The notes under the pieces: generated by a model
What the model saw: only the letters and a program-made list of their open reading frames with translations
Told to the model about the DNA's origin: nothing
Databases searched by the model: none
Translations under genes and position numbers: made by a program
Shown: piece after piece, positions 40,011 to 51,926 of the stretch
Position numbering within the stretch: position 1 is the first letter of the stretch
Layout: the number at the start of each line of letters is the position of its first letter
NCBI RefSeq assembly: GCF_050436995.1
Contig: NC_134767.1
Span: forward strand, 8,990,001 to 9,054,000
From: Anticarsia gemmatalis
Lineage: Eukaryota > Arthropoda > Insecta > Lepidoptera > Erebidae
Length of the DNA: 64,000 bases
Direction: 5' to 3'

Positions 40011-40910
40011 TTCAAATTCTGCTTGATAAGGTAACTGCGAGTTGTCCATAGGTGGTAAAAACGTCAGTTAAACCAATTATCTATTATAATTGTCCCAATT
40101 TCACAGTTACATTTTCTAAAAAGTGCTATTTTTATTTGTAAGTTTTATTCAACAGTTGTATAGTGTTGGAAAGGTATCGAAATATTTTTGCCCGTTTGAT
40201 CTTTCAAATTGAAAACCTTAAAACGTATCGGTATTTAGTAGAATTTCAATTTGGAAATTCTGATTGGAAAAATGTGTACATTAATATTCGGACGGATACT
40301 GACATTCAAATTTGAATGAACGCATTCAAGTGAAATGGAAGTGAACTTTTTGAGGCTATAGACAGTTGTGAAGTTTCCCAAATGAAAATAGTTTATAATA
40401 TTCTGAAGTTATCGTGGCTTAGTTATAAACTTATAATTCTATATTGCAAGACTGGCTGGAAAGTCAAAAGTACTCTTTTATCTGTGTCCTTTTCTCTCTT
40501 AAAACAAAAGGTGTTATGAAAGACAGGGATAGAAATACTACAACGGCCTGTGTCACTATTGATAAGTGAAATTTTGGCAGAATTTTAGAAATTATCTGTA
40601 ACATTATCTACTGGATAGACTATCAATTACTTATGTGTTAGTGATAAAACTGGCTGTTTAATAGTATTTTTGACTTTACAGCCATTCTAGAATGTTCTAT
40701 ATCAACAGTATTTCATTCCAAAAAACTTATCAACGGATCAAAAATACCCAGTTATTTGTGTGCAATTTCAGAGTAAATATATTCAGTATTTTGAAAAGTC
40801 GATTGCTGAAATTTGTGCTACTGTTTTTCAGTGAAATACATTTCTGATACTGACTTTTTGAACCAATGAAATAAATCAATGTTATTTTAATACTTCTTTT
40901 ATAAACTTAC

Positions 40911-41071
40911 GGCTACGTACTCACTGTCAGGCGGCTTAGTGCTTAAAGCTTAGTCAAGGCTAAGGCTAGACTTAAATCAAGGCTTTAAGCCAGTTCAGAA
41001 GAAAGAAGAGTGTTTGCCTCACAAAATTAGGCGCTAGAGTATCTAAGCTGCTTGCCAGTGTAGACGTAGCC
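40911..41071. mobile_element. MITE with GGCTACGT terminal inverted repeats
   Basis: Left end GGCTACGTACTCACTGTCAG and right end, inverted, GGCTACGTCTACACTGGCAA agree at most positions. The 161-bp interior repeats AAGGCT/AGCCTT-like words and has no ORF. No clear target duplication is seen, so the superfamily is not assigned. Confidence 0.7.
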
Positions 41072-44000
41072 TTAAAAACGGCTTTTTTGCATACGTGATG
41101 TTGAAAGAAAAGTGAAACCCGTTTGTCTCGTAACAAAATTTTCCATATGATTGGAGTGCAAAGGGCCGTACTATTGGCATATTTGTTGACGCTTCACTGC
41201 CTACCTTCTATTCTCTCGATTGAATTTCCCTCTCTTTCTTTTACCTTTCAATAGACCCTCAACTTTCCAGATTTGTTAATATTGCCCAAACAAAAACCTT
41301 TTAACAATAACTCGTCACACAAAGAGGCGTCTTTAAAAATCCAATCTCCCTTATCGAAACAGATCTGATGAATCGCTGCTCCAAAGGTGCGTAAGAAATA
41401 GATATATAGAGTTACTCGCGAGTGTGAAAGAGAGAAAAAACTATTTGTAAGCACGATAGATCTAGTCGTGGAAGCACAGCTGACCATAAACATGGTTGAT
41501 ATTGAATATTTATATAAAGAAAATGTAAATTATTTCAAAGTATAGCCCTCGAATTGATTATGTAAGTAGGCAACAAAATATTTAGTAAAAAATGTTTTGT
41601 ACTATATACAAATAATTATTGTAAATATATAAGTATATGATTATCGAGCACTATGCTATGCTTGGCTCCTACGGTATAATGAAGCACAAAACTCATAGTA
41701 TAATATAAAAGAAAATTAGTAAAAAAAAATATTTAGCAAAAATTGCCAAAAGGACAGAATGTGACGTACAGTCGTGTTGAAAATATTAAAGTGCTATATT
41801 ATTTTTCCTTCACTGTCGTAGTTAGAATACGTTTATAGAAAAATTGTATGTATATTGGAAATATTAAAGTAATGTAGGTAAACATTTCTGATAAAAATAT
41901 GAAGCAATACGATTCGCTTATACATTTAAAAATGTAAATATTATGCATTGGCATACAAAAATTGTTATTGAATCCACTCTTGGAATGGGTTCTGGTTAAA
42001 ATAGCTGACGGTTACGAATATGTTCAATTTATTTGGAAAATACTAATGCAATTTTGGTACTATGTGTCTATGGGTACGATTCGATAGAAATCTGACAGCT
42101 GTCAGTGTCAGATGACGTCATTTGACAGTGATTATTTGGTACAAAGTTATTAAATGTGATTGACGGGCGATTATCGTAAACATCAGTTCGAAATTAATTT
42201 GTACCTCAATTTTGTTGAAATATTTGAAGGTGACTCAAGGTCGTATATCCGACTATTATTTGAGTTTACGTAAATTGTTAACTTTCAAAGACAAATATTA
42301 TAGTCCAACAACTTAGTAGAGAGCCTTGGTATGCACAATTCATCTTGATTAGAATCAATACTTTTATGTATTTTCTAAATTAAGTAGCTGTATCGAAGTG
42401 ACAAATTCAGAATTTCGTTTGCCTCCATCAGCCGCGAACCTTTCATACAAGGCTCTATTCTAAATTATCGGGCTATAATATCGCTCATACTTATCAAAAT
42501 ACGATCTAGAAAAAATCTTACTGCAAGGATTATCACTAATTATGGAGTTTTCAAGCTATATAAGCGGCAAATGACGTCACAATCTAGCAATTTCTGCCGA
42601 GTTGTACCCTAAATCCCTTCAAGGGCTATCACAAGTATGTTTGCTAAAACGGTGCAGTATTAATACGAAGCATATATGTTTAGATAAACAATTAATTGTC
42701 AATTGTTAGAACAATTACCCACTTTGTATATAATAATACATATAGCTACGCAAAACTTTGTTCCGAATGTGGCATTGTTTATTTGTGTTTTAGTATTCAA
42801 ATTAAAATATTATGAAAGACAGATTATTCTTGATGAAGCTAAAGATGGTCATTTAAATTCAATGGTTTCTTTTATTCTAGCTCTAAGATTTTCTTTACAA
42901 AGACCATAATGAAGATTTATTTGTTAAATGACTTTTGTCGCTGAATGTACTTATAATTAATTAGGCAGTAAAAAACCCTTTCTGCAAACTATTGATAGGT
43001 TTTAAATCACCATCCAGATCCAAAACTATCGAACCCTAGTTAAAAAGATGAAACTATTTAATAGCTAACATCTTTGAAGAATTATTACCAGAAAACACGA
43101 AATTGAATTATTAATTTGAATAGTAAAACACAAATAAATTAGCAAACGGCTCACAAATTCTCTAAGACATTACTTTAGTAAAGGTTTTAGTTTTAAGTAC
43201 GCGTTTTTCCGTATTTTAAGAACTTGAACTTATTAAAATGTATTTTGTTATGCCTGAAATGTATGTATTTTATCTTTTTCATGCATACGTCTTATACATA
43301 ACTACTGGTTTATGTCATTTTAAATGAACTAGTATTATTACATATGACAAGTTTCCAAATGTTGACTATGTCCACATTTCAAGGTAACAGGTTCCCAAAT
43401 ATTGACCCTGTTCATTATTAGTTATCTTGACAGGGGACAATATTTAAGCAACTCATATTTTTAATAATATTATTGTTAATTAATTTGACCCTTTTCTGTA
43501 AAACTGTTTGCTTTTTTCGAAATTGTATTTCTGGTTGTTGAAAAATAAAAGATTTCTGCATAATGCTATGCAAAAAAAAACGTGCATAAACTTGTAATTT
43601 TCGTCTTTTTTGTGTAAATCAATGTGAATTTCGAATAAACTGTGTATGTAAAATATTTCATATCAATAAAATACTGCCATTTTATTAAAACGTATCACTT
43701 TTGTTGCCTATTGTACATCTGTGGTGTATTGTGACGTCATAGTGCTAAATTTCAATCACTTTTGACATTTTGACCGAAACGTTGTCCTTACTTCGCTTGA
43801 CATGGTAATTAGTTCATGTGTTATTGAGGGTTATTATCTAGCAAAATTAATGCGAAAATCTAATTTGGATATTTAATAAGAAATATTAATATAGTAAATA
43901 TATGATTTATGATTTTATTTGACAGATATGTATAGGTAATTTAGTTATTTCAGAAATACGTTAATTTAGTGGATATTTGCTTTGAATCAAACAAGATATC

Positions 44001-44904
44001 TAATTAACGTGAGATGAATAATTTGATTATAGAGGTCAATTTACGCTTTCGAATTAAATATGTAACTAAATACTTATCTTAACTTAGTTCATATATCTTG
44101 CCAGGATAAGAATTTTGCGAAAACTATTATTGTTAAAATTGTAAAAAAAACATGATCAAGTTAGGTCAAGATTTGACCTTGCTTTTTTTTCCAAAAGTTA
44201 AAACTTATTAATTTATGTGTAAATTCACCTAGCCTTTTGGTCTAAGAAATTTATTCTGCTATATGAAATAATAAATAAATCATATTATTATATACAAACA
44301 AACACAAAATCACGCTTTTTTCCATAGACAAATCAATGATATAAGAATATCAAAAATAAAGAATCGCCTGAATCAAAGATATTTTACAAATACGCATTTT
44401 AAATGGCAACTTAAACATAAACATTTGGAAGAATTGCTGAAAATTCAATTTAATAATGGCCTTCTTTACCAAATATTCACCACAATAGAAGACATCGATT
44501 TCTCCTTGGCGAAAACAAATGATATTTAGTAAAACAAAATTAAATTATTTACCGAAGCGTATGACCATAATTTAAACGTAATTTGAGTTTATTTGTAAAG
44601 ACAAACTATTAATAATAGTCCAGTGAAGCAATTATAGGGTTGCCTCTAATAAGTACCGTCGCGATATCGTGCGTGAAAGCCCTTGTTTCAAACTCAAAGG
44701 CACTTTCATGTATGGAAATGTGGTTGTATAATTTAATTAATTTGATATACCATTGTCGTTTATTTGTGGTTTATTGAATAATAAAATTTGTATTTTCTTA
44801 AATGAGAATGTTTTACGTTCTCTTCGGGACTGTAAGAAAAATACTAAAACCTTTAATATTATCTATAAATTAAAGGTATAATGGTACTCATAATAAATAA
44901 TAAA
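41072..44904. other. Downstream intergenic sequence
   Basis: AT-rich, no convincing gene. It holds a palindromic cluster (42092-42130), TGACGTCA octamers near 42573 and 43735, and several AATAAA signals between 43548 and 43663 that could end a long ADAMTSL 3' UTR. Confidence 0.45.
42092..42130. promoter_or_regulatory. Double palindrome with a central TGACGTCA
   Basis: CTGACAGCTGTCAG (42092-42105) is a perfect 14-bp palindrome. It overlaps a 28-bp imperfect palindrome centred on TGACGTCA (42113-42120) with flanking TGTCA/TGACA. It could be a bZIP site or the end of an unrecognised inverted-repeat element. Confidence 0.4.
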
Positions 44905-45019
44905 TTAACCCATTACTGTCCCACTGCTGAGCAAGGGTCTCCTCCCGTTATGAGGGAGGGGTTAGGCCTTGAGTCCACCACGCTGGCCAAGTGCGGGTTG
45001 GGGACTTTGCGTTCCTTCG
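44905..45019 (-). mobile_element. SINE tail fragment, well preserved
   Basis: TTAACCCATTACTGTCCCAC, then TCTCCTCCCGTTATGAGGGA and CACGCTGGCCAAGTGCGGGT: the inverted tail of the TAGCCGAGTGGT SINE with few changes. Confidence 0.82.
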
Positions 45020-45368
45020 AGTACTACCTAACTGTTTATGTATGTATAGAAATAATTGAAAAATACCCTCAATAATATTGGTCTATTAACTTAGCACTTA
45101 AGGATGACACAATACAAAACAGACTTAATTATACAACCTTACTTAAGTTCTGCGTACTTATAAACCAATTATAGTGAAAATGTTATTGTGACAACCCTAA
45201 TTTTTAAGTCTCAGAGAATTAAGTCCAAAATGTACATTGTACCAAGAATTTTCAAATAAAAAATATATTATATGAATAAGTTACTCATTGATGTGTTTTA
45301 TTTTACATCCATACATTAAGACCTTTGAGTCTGGAAGTCTACAAGAAGTGCCTTTCCTTAGCAGTAGG

Positions 45369-45636
45369 ATGAGGCGCCCATAGCCAGTTGTGCTCACCGG
45401 TCGGTAAACGATCTGTGGGTTAAGCAACCGTTGGTGCGCGGTCATTCCATAGATGGGTGACCGCATAGTGGTATGTGAGCTGGGCGTCTCCGTGCTTCGG
45501 AGGGCACGTAAAAAGTCGGTCCTGGCTGTTATCTACTAAGGTAACAGTGGTTAAGCCATGACAAAGGCCTTCGGGCGGCTTGAACAACTTTGACACTAGG
45601 TTGACCACTAACCATACGATAAGAAGAAGAAGAAGT
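45369..45636 (+). mobile_element. 5S rRNA-derived SINE, full length
   Basis: The best copy. Head GAGGCGCCCATAGCCAGTTG, then the 5S-like GTGGGTTAAGCAACCGTTGG, GCGCGGTCATTCCATAGATG and GGGTGACCGCATAGTGG. The body has CTCCGTGCTTCGGAGGGCAC and TTCGGGCGGCTTGAACAACT, and it ends CCATACGATAAGAAGAAGAA. This fits the HaSE3 design known from Helicoverpa, a 5S head joined to a SINE body. Confidence 0.9.
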
Positions 45637-45963
45637 CATACACTCAAAGTATTTTATACCATTTGCATTCAGCTATACCATCAACATACTCTTCAGAAAT
45701 ATACTGCAAAGTACGTTATTAAATAAATTAACAGATACATTTAATTACAAGAGTGGACACTGATAGTAAACAATGAGGTGGAACGCAGAAATATTTACGT
45801 AGAGCTATAAAACCTTTGCAAAGGAAATACTGTTATACCGTAGTTGCTATGCAAGTTTAATGGACACAGTAATATCTTCAAATGGAACGTAATTATTGAA
45901 GAAAACTAAATTTTTAGCAACAACTATGTTTAATTAATATTTGTGACGAAGAATCGTTTCATA
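45637..45963. other. Intergenic sequence, nothing recognised
   Basis: AT-rich, no feature. Confidence 0.4.
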
Positions 45964-46075
45964 ATCTATACTAATATCATAAAGAGTTTGTTGGTTTGAA
46001 CGCGCTAATCTCAGGAACTACCGGTCCGATTGGAAAAAATATTTCAGTGTTAGATAGCCTTTTTATCGAGGGAGG
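45964..46075 (-). repeat. Interspersed repeat (ATTAGTATAGAT family), 3' end fragment
   Basis: ATCTATACTAATATCATAAA, then GCGCTAATCTCAGGAACTAC and TTAGATAGCC match the 3' end of copy 2 inverted. The remainder is missing. Confidence 0.75.
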
Positions 46076-46899
46076 CTGCTTTTCTCAAGGGCCAAAACAA
46101 CCAAGCCGCCAAAAGACCAAATGCATAGAAAGTCTATAATAATTAACATGGCCGTGATTTTACACACATCAAATAAAGTTATCAGAGCGACATCAGTAAT
46201 CGTTCAGATGATATTAAGTTGAGTTGCCTAGCGACTACCGCAAATTAAGAAACAAATAAAACAAGTCAAAGAGATCCCCTACTTTTATAAGTCAAAGAAA
46301 GAATTCTACCCCTATCATTGAAGTAACCACAGCCAATGATTTGATGGATATGGGGTTGAAAATAGGTCGATAGTGATTAATACGCACTTGCGTAGAAAAG
46401 GGGTGAAGATAATGAACAGGTTTTTCCTGAAAAAACATCGATCTGAAGATATGCAAGAAGTGGGTAGCATACACGCAATTTTATACAACATTGCTTGCCA
46501 GAGTTCAATTTATAAAATAGTTACAATAAAATTAATACAGAACAGAAAACCAGCCACAGCTCAATTTTGATTTCAAAGCAAATTTCGGCCTGTATCGGTT
46601 TGCACACATATTATTATCAATAGAAAATAAAAATCAGGCCCTGACCACGATACAGACAAACAAGTAAACAACACCTTTAAAATGTTTCCCGCGCAATGCG
46701 CATATCACTCGTTGTGCATCTTAGTAGAACTAAATTTTGATAGATAAGTAAAGTATGAAATGTAATAAATATGCTTTTCATATACAAAGCTACTCAAAAG
46801 CCATCTCTATTGCACTAAAACAAATCGTACAACGAACAATTAAAGCTAACGAATTCTAAATTGAAACCCACTTTGCATCACCCCATCACTACATACAAA

Positions 46900-47130
46900 C
46901 GACGTCACGATTCCAACGGCTCTGATTGGCTGGCTGCATCCCGCGCTCCGCTGCGCTAACGCTGATTGGTCTAATGAATCCTCGCTGATTGCATCACAGC
47001 CCGTCGTATAGTGATGGCGCGTGACAAATTCTCATATTCATACAAAGTTATGGTAATTGTATTCTTTTTGTTCACTCACGAAGCTTTGTGTCAAAGAAGT
47101 TTTAAAAATTGAAGTTATCGCGAGGATTTT
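46900..47130 (+). promoter_or_regulatory. Candidate promoter region
   Basis: A GC-raised patch with ACGACGTCACG near 46911, inverted CCAAT boxes (CTGATTGG) at about 46923 and 46963 and a third partial one (CTGATTG) at 46985. A leader-like AT-rich stretch follows, then a CAG|GTATAC donor-like site near 47281. No ORF follows in the window. It could drive a long gene or a non-coding RNA, or be open chromatin only; the strand is a guess. Confidence 0.4.
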
Positions 47131-47470
47131 CTAGTTTTGTTATAAAATTGGATAACGTTTTAAAGTGTATTGAGCAGTTATTGTAGTTTTCGTGGTTATC
47201 AGATAGACTAATAATTGAAAAGAACAATGATCGAAACTGTCTTACTAAAACAATTGTACCATTACAAATATTGTAACAGGTATACCGAGGAATAAGCGGA
47301 GGATCCTAAGCCCTAAAACCCTAGACACGATAGGCACAAAACTGAAAAAAGAGTTTAAACGAAAGGATTTATATGCTTTTATCAATGACCAAACTATGTC
47401 CTGATGAATGAACATGAACTTCTTTACTCTGGGAATTCACAATATTTTTTTATAAATCAACTCAAATACA
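47131..47470. other. Intergenic sequence, nothing recognised
   Basis: AT-rich; a possible 5' leader downstream of the candidate promoter. Confidence 0.35.
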
Positions 47471-47552
47471 ACTTTTAGCCCGACTTAAGATTCAAACCCG
47501 AGACATCTGCGGGGCATTCACGATACACTAACAATTACGCCACAGGAGCAAT
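47471..47552 (-). mobile_element. tRNA-derived SINE head
   Basis: TTTTAGCCCGACTTAAGATT, the B-box complement TTCAAACCCGAGACATCTGC and the A-box complement ATTACGCCACAGGAGC, reading tRNA-like on the minus strand. Confidence 0.65.
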
Positions 47553-47921
47553 CAAGTCAAATCAGCAGGTAATGTTTGTAGTACCATATACCATAGGTAC
47601 CTATTTAAAAGTTAAACAAAATGACTGTTTTGCAGACGAAAAGTATAAAACCAAATTACATTTTTCATTAACCAGGGATTTGAACTAACAAACTAATATA
47701 CAGTCACAGTCCCACGGTTGCAACTAAGCTAAAAACATACAAATATGCAAATTAACTTCGAACTTGTACAAATGCAGTTATAAGTTCAGTTTCAACGAGT
47801 TAGATAAATTAGATTATCTGATTATCACTGCTGCTCTGTTAGAGCTGTGATTTTATTTGCATAATTAAAAAGGTATTTTTTTGCTAGAAATATTTAGTAC
47901 ACATGTTTATAAACAAAAAAA

Positions 47922-48257
47922 GGCTCGACAAGATCCGTAACGAGTACATACGAGCCTGGGCGTTCGCGACATTGCCGACAAAATGCAGGAGAGTAGGCTG
48001 AGGTGGTATGGCCATGTCAAGAGGAGGCCTGCAGACTACGTAGGAAACAAAGCACTACAACTTTCCCTCCCCGGTCGTAGATCCAGAGGATGGCCCAAAA
48101 CTAGATGGGAAACTGTAGTGCAGAAAAACATGAGTGAGTGTGAGGTTACCGAAGACGATATCGAGGATAGAGCGAAGTGGAGGAGAAAGACCAGGAAGGC
48201 TGACCACACTACCATATGGGACTCAAAGCATGGAAGAGAGAGAGAGAGAGAGAGAGA
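47922..48257 (+). mobile_element. 5'-truncated LINE (RTE-like) 3' end with (GA)n tail and target duplication
   Basis: The segment codes for the end of a LINE reverse transcriptase protein: LDKIRNEYIR, a frame shift, then LGVRDIADKMQESRLRWYGH and RSRGWPKTRWETVVQ. It ends in a GAGAGA tail. It is flanked by GTTTATAAACAAAAAAA at 47905-47921 and again at 48258-48274, a 17-bp target duplication. The frame breaks near 47955, where a base appears lost. The RLRWYGHV end is typical of RTE-type and related LINEs; the exact clade is inferred. Confidence 0.85.
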
Positions 48258-48274
48258 GTTTATAAACAAAAAAA

Positions 48275-49130
48275 AACTCTCTCTTTGGTTTGTGTTAAGT
48301 AAGGCCTTACTACACAACGCATCTTGTTTGCCGCTAGGCATAATAAGTAATCTAAAAGTACGACATTCCTAATAGTTGTTAGATAGGGAACCAGTCTATT
48401 AAATGGACGAATGAAACTAATGTCACACCCGATAATAAAAGGCACAACATTATCAAACTAAAACTAAATTATGTTGGATAGTTAAAAAAAAAACAAAGAA
48501 ACCTATTGCACTTTGCCAAGCCAATTAAGCCCCAAACCTGTACCGTGTTTCTCTACTACAATCAAATACCGATAACCGACTAGTTAAGTATTTTTTGTAT
48601 TAAAATCAAATCAGCGCCCCTAGCAGACGATGTAGAAACTATTATTGCAGCACATTTTAAACGTTAAACTCTTTGTAATACAGTAAAGAACCGCGCTACT
48701 AGTCTTAAGTAGTTACAAACAAAACCCAAGTGTCTCTTACAAATATATTTGTCACGTTTTAAATAACATTCTCACTTACACTAAAAGACTACCCAGACAG
48801 TAGAAGGTGAACATTATAATCCTTATAATTAGAAACCATTTAGCAGTGGGTGCCTGTACAATGTCTTTGTGCACTATTGCAGCCGGATACGGGAACTACG
48901 TGTGGTGTAAATGCAAATTACAACTAGGGGATGAATCGAAATTAGAAAATATAGAAGAAAACTTTTGCACATTTTATATCATTTTTGATAAAAGTTTACT
49001 TTTGTACGGAAAATCTCCTCTCATTCTTACTGTGGATTTTAATCGGTTAAATTAAACGATTAATTTAAAAAGGGCAGAAGAATGGGTTATTTTTATAATT
49101 TTATTGCAACTAGCGAACCTACCAATTTTT
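48275..49130. other. Intergenic sequence
   Basis: AT-rich. ATCAAATCAGCGCCCCTAGC near 48605 resembles the core of the 50.5-kb MITE. Confidence 0.4.
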
Positions 49131-49258
49131 GTTATACGTTTTGAAGGTGGCATACCTTCAAAACGTATAACGGAACTGTTTTCTAAATATTCAATCATCA
49201 TTACAGTAGCAGGAAGCCGACATTGTATGAATAATATATATTATATTATTCATACAAT
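49131..49258. repeat. Two perfect hairpins side by side
   Basis: GTTATACGTTTTGAAGGT (49131-49148) pairs perfectly with 49154-49171 across a 5-base loop. ATTGTATGAATAATAT (49222-49237) pairs perfectly with 49243-49258, again across 5 bases. Confidence 0.85.
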
Positions 49259-50468
49259 TTTTGACGTATAACCGCAAAATGTTTACTAAATTACCTTTCT
49301 TTTTCAGATCAACTAACATAATTAATACTATACAATAATAATAATAACGTTAAGTATCATAAGTTTATCAATTTATGTGCATTACGGTAATTGAGAACAT
49401 AAATACGAAAATTAGAAGCAATTCGCAAAATGACAAAGACTTTTATCTCCTCGCCAATTAATAAAAATCTGTAACTTTTTTGCCTAACTTCTAATATTTA
49501 CCTAAAAAGTAAATAACAAATTAATTATTTACAACAATCTAATCTCTTATTCCTTGCACCACTTCCTAAAAGCTTAAAGGCGTCTATTTTAGGCCACAAA
49601 CGCAGGAATGCCAGTCCACCTTTGTGCTATCGGATAACTGGAGCCCTCGTCTTATGACGCCGGCGTACAATGACGCTCACAAATTGCATGTTGCTACTGT
49701 TTGTACTGACTGTGTAGTGTGTATGTAACGTTTGTTGAATAGTTACTTAAAAAGATACTGTAGAAAACTTACAAGGTCTTACAAGTTATTGTTACAAAAA
49801 GGAATATAAATCAGCAGGCTTTGTAACGTTCGGCAAAGTGATAAATGTAATTTATGAATACGAATTTTGTTTCAAAATGATGTGATTGATTTTTAAATTA
49901 ACTTTGTGGGCAAGTTGGTGGGTAGTTGCAATTAATTATTAGAGTAATTATCTCTAACTCTTCATCTCCTATTTAAGGGCAGTAGAAGCACACCTATGTA
50001 ATTGTTTTTCAAAATTCATCTAAGTATGACAGTTCAAAAATTCTAAACATCAACAAAAACAAGGCCTATAAAATAGCACATCGTTACGAGAACATTGGGG
50101 ACTTCTGCGATGGTAACATTTAACTAAGAAAAATCGTTTTTTTTAGATTCAAACAACCACAAGTTTTATCCGAATTAAATCAGCCGTTTAGCTTAAAAAC
50201 ATACACATTTTCGCATGTAACAAAACACAGACCTTACCCCCATACTTTATCAGGAACTTACACTAACAAGCAAAAACTATCCACAACATGTACAGCATTA
50301 TCAGCTAATTACGTAAACTTAAATCCTGCAGTTAACAGCACCTTGGTCTAGTTGGGAGTTAGCCAAATAATAACTCCGTTAGTTTTTACAGCATGCGGAT
50401 CTGGACCAAATAAATGTCAAGTTAACTGCATTATGTAGACCTACATTAAAACTAAGTAATAATCAGTA
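49259..50468. other. Intergenic sequence, nothing recognised
   Basis: AT-rich, no supportable gene or element. Confidence 0.4.
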
Positions 50469-50646
50469 CCTCGATTCTCTACCACTATCGACTACCGACA
50501 ACCGGCTAGCTATCGACATTTGACATTTAGAATGTACTGCCAAAATGTTTCCTACGACACCCGTCAGAGGCGCTGATCAGATTTTCATACAAAATTTCTC
50601 GATGACAGTTCGGTTGTCGGTAGTCGATAGTAGTAGAGAATCGAGG
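50469..50646. mobile_element. MITE with 36-bp terminal inverted repeats
   Basis: Left end CCTCGATTCTCTACCACTAT and on through CGACTACCGACAACCG; the right end is its complement with one mismatch in 36. The core has CGTCAGAGGCGCTGATCAGA and CATACAAAATTTCTCGATGA. No ORF. Confidence 0.85.
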
Positions 50647-50704
50647 CACAGATACTAGATTTTAACGATTTTAAACTCTCGAAACTTGTAACGCGATTTT
50701 GTAC

Positions 50705-50855
50705 AGTCGGTCGGTGGAGCATCGAAGGTTCGACATTTATAATGTAATGCCAAAATAGTTCCTACGACGCCCGTCAGACGCGCTGATCGGATTTTCATAC
50801 AAAATTTCTCGATGACAGGCCGGTTGTCGGTAGTCGATAGTAGTAGAGAATCGAG
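50705..50855. mobile_element. Second, left-truncated copy of the 36-bp TIR MITE
   Basis: The same core (CCGTCAGACGCGCTGATCGG, CATACAAAATTTCTCGATGA) and right end as the copy ending at 50646, in the same orientation. Its left TIR is missing. Together they form a tandem dimer. Confidence 0.8.
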
Positions 50856-51663
50856 CTATTGTACACATAATATTATAAATTTATAATGCACCGGGTCTTA
50901 AAATGACAATGAATTGCAAAATTTAATCGATTCATCACAAATTCTCAGTCCTATGAGGAACACTTTACAAAACCATTAACTTGAAGTACGAGGCATATGT
51001 GTCAGACACGTCACACATGCAGTAAAATAATTCTTAAATCACGACATTTCCAAACAGATACCCAAGAACAACATTCACTAAGTTGAAAACTTCAAAATTA
51101 TTCGTTCAATTGACCATATATTTTACCTTTAAACATTACCAACCCGAGAGTCGAACCTCATTCATAAAGGAACTATGTGATATGCATCCAAACAATTTTA
51201 TTAGAGTATCAATCAAATTTATTACAGTTTTGCCTCCAATAAGTACGAGAGAAAGGGATGGTGCTATATGGAATGTATATCGTCGTCTCGTTCTTACGTT
51301 GAACAATGGTTTTCGCAGCGTTTCATAGTTTAACCCCTGAAGGAAATTTAGTTAATTGCTTGTAATATTTAATGAATGGTTGGAGTCTATTCCTGTGGTC
51401 TTAATTGCATGAGTATCAACTTCGAGACATGTTAACGAATTATTATTACGTACCATTATTATTTATAGATAACAATTATATCGTAGTATTGTGGTTAAAT
51501 AGGTATTTATAATGTAAACTAAAGTATGGTACTCAAATTAGTAGTATTTAGATAGCTTAGTTCCATGAAAAATTAAACCGAAAGCAATAATAAATTATCA
51601 CTGAAAAAGTTAAAAGCTTGTTAAGTCTGTTCGTCTTACGCTCTTAAAGATTTGGGATAATAC
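50856..51663. other. Intergenic sequence, nothing recognised
   Basis: AT-rich; an 81-codon ORF here has no domain. Confidence 0.4.
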
Positions 51664-51926
51664 GTAGGTCTTCTTCTTATCGTATGGTTAGTGGTCAACC
51701 TAGTGTCAAAGTTGTTCAAGCCGCCCGAAGGCCTTTGACGTGGCTTAACGACTGTCATCTTAGTAGGTAACAACCGGAACCGACTTTTAACGTGCCTTCC
51801 GAAGCACGGAGACGCCCAGTGCAAATACCACTATGCGGTCACCCATCTATGGAGTGACCGCGCCAAGGGTTGCTTAACCCACAGATCGTTTACCGACCGG
51901 TGAGCTCAACTAGCTATGGGCGCCTC
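51664..51926 (-). mobile_element. 5S rRNA-derived SINE, full length, inverted
   Basis: Tail CTTCTTCTTATCGTATGGTT at the left, then GTTCAAGCCGCCCGAAGGCC, CCGAAGCACGGAGACG and TGCGGTCACCCATCTATGGA, to AGCTATGGGCGCCTCA. It is colinear with the copy at 45369. Confidence 0.9.

Noticed and set aside
45400..45500. 5S rRNA gene
   Set aside because: Only the internal blocks match 5S rRNA; the ends differ and a SINE body follows, so it is a SINE head.
45281..45608. Two minus-strand ORFs
   Set aside because: They are translations of the 5S-derived SINE at 45369-45636; the ORFs at 51636 and 55505 have the same cause.
47983..48372. 129-codon ORF as an intact gene
   Set aside because: It is the tail of a truncated LINE protein plus GA-repeat and flanking sequence, inside a target duplication; not a gene.
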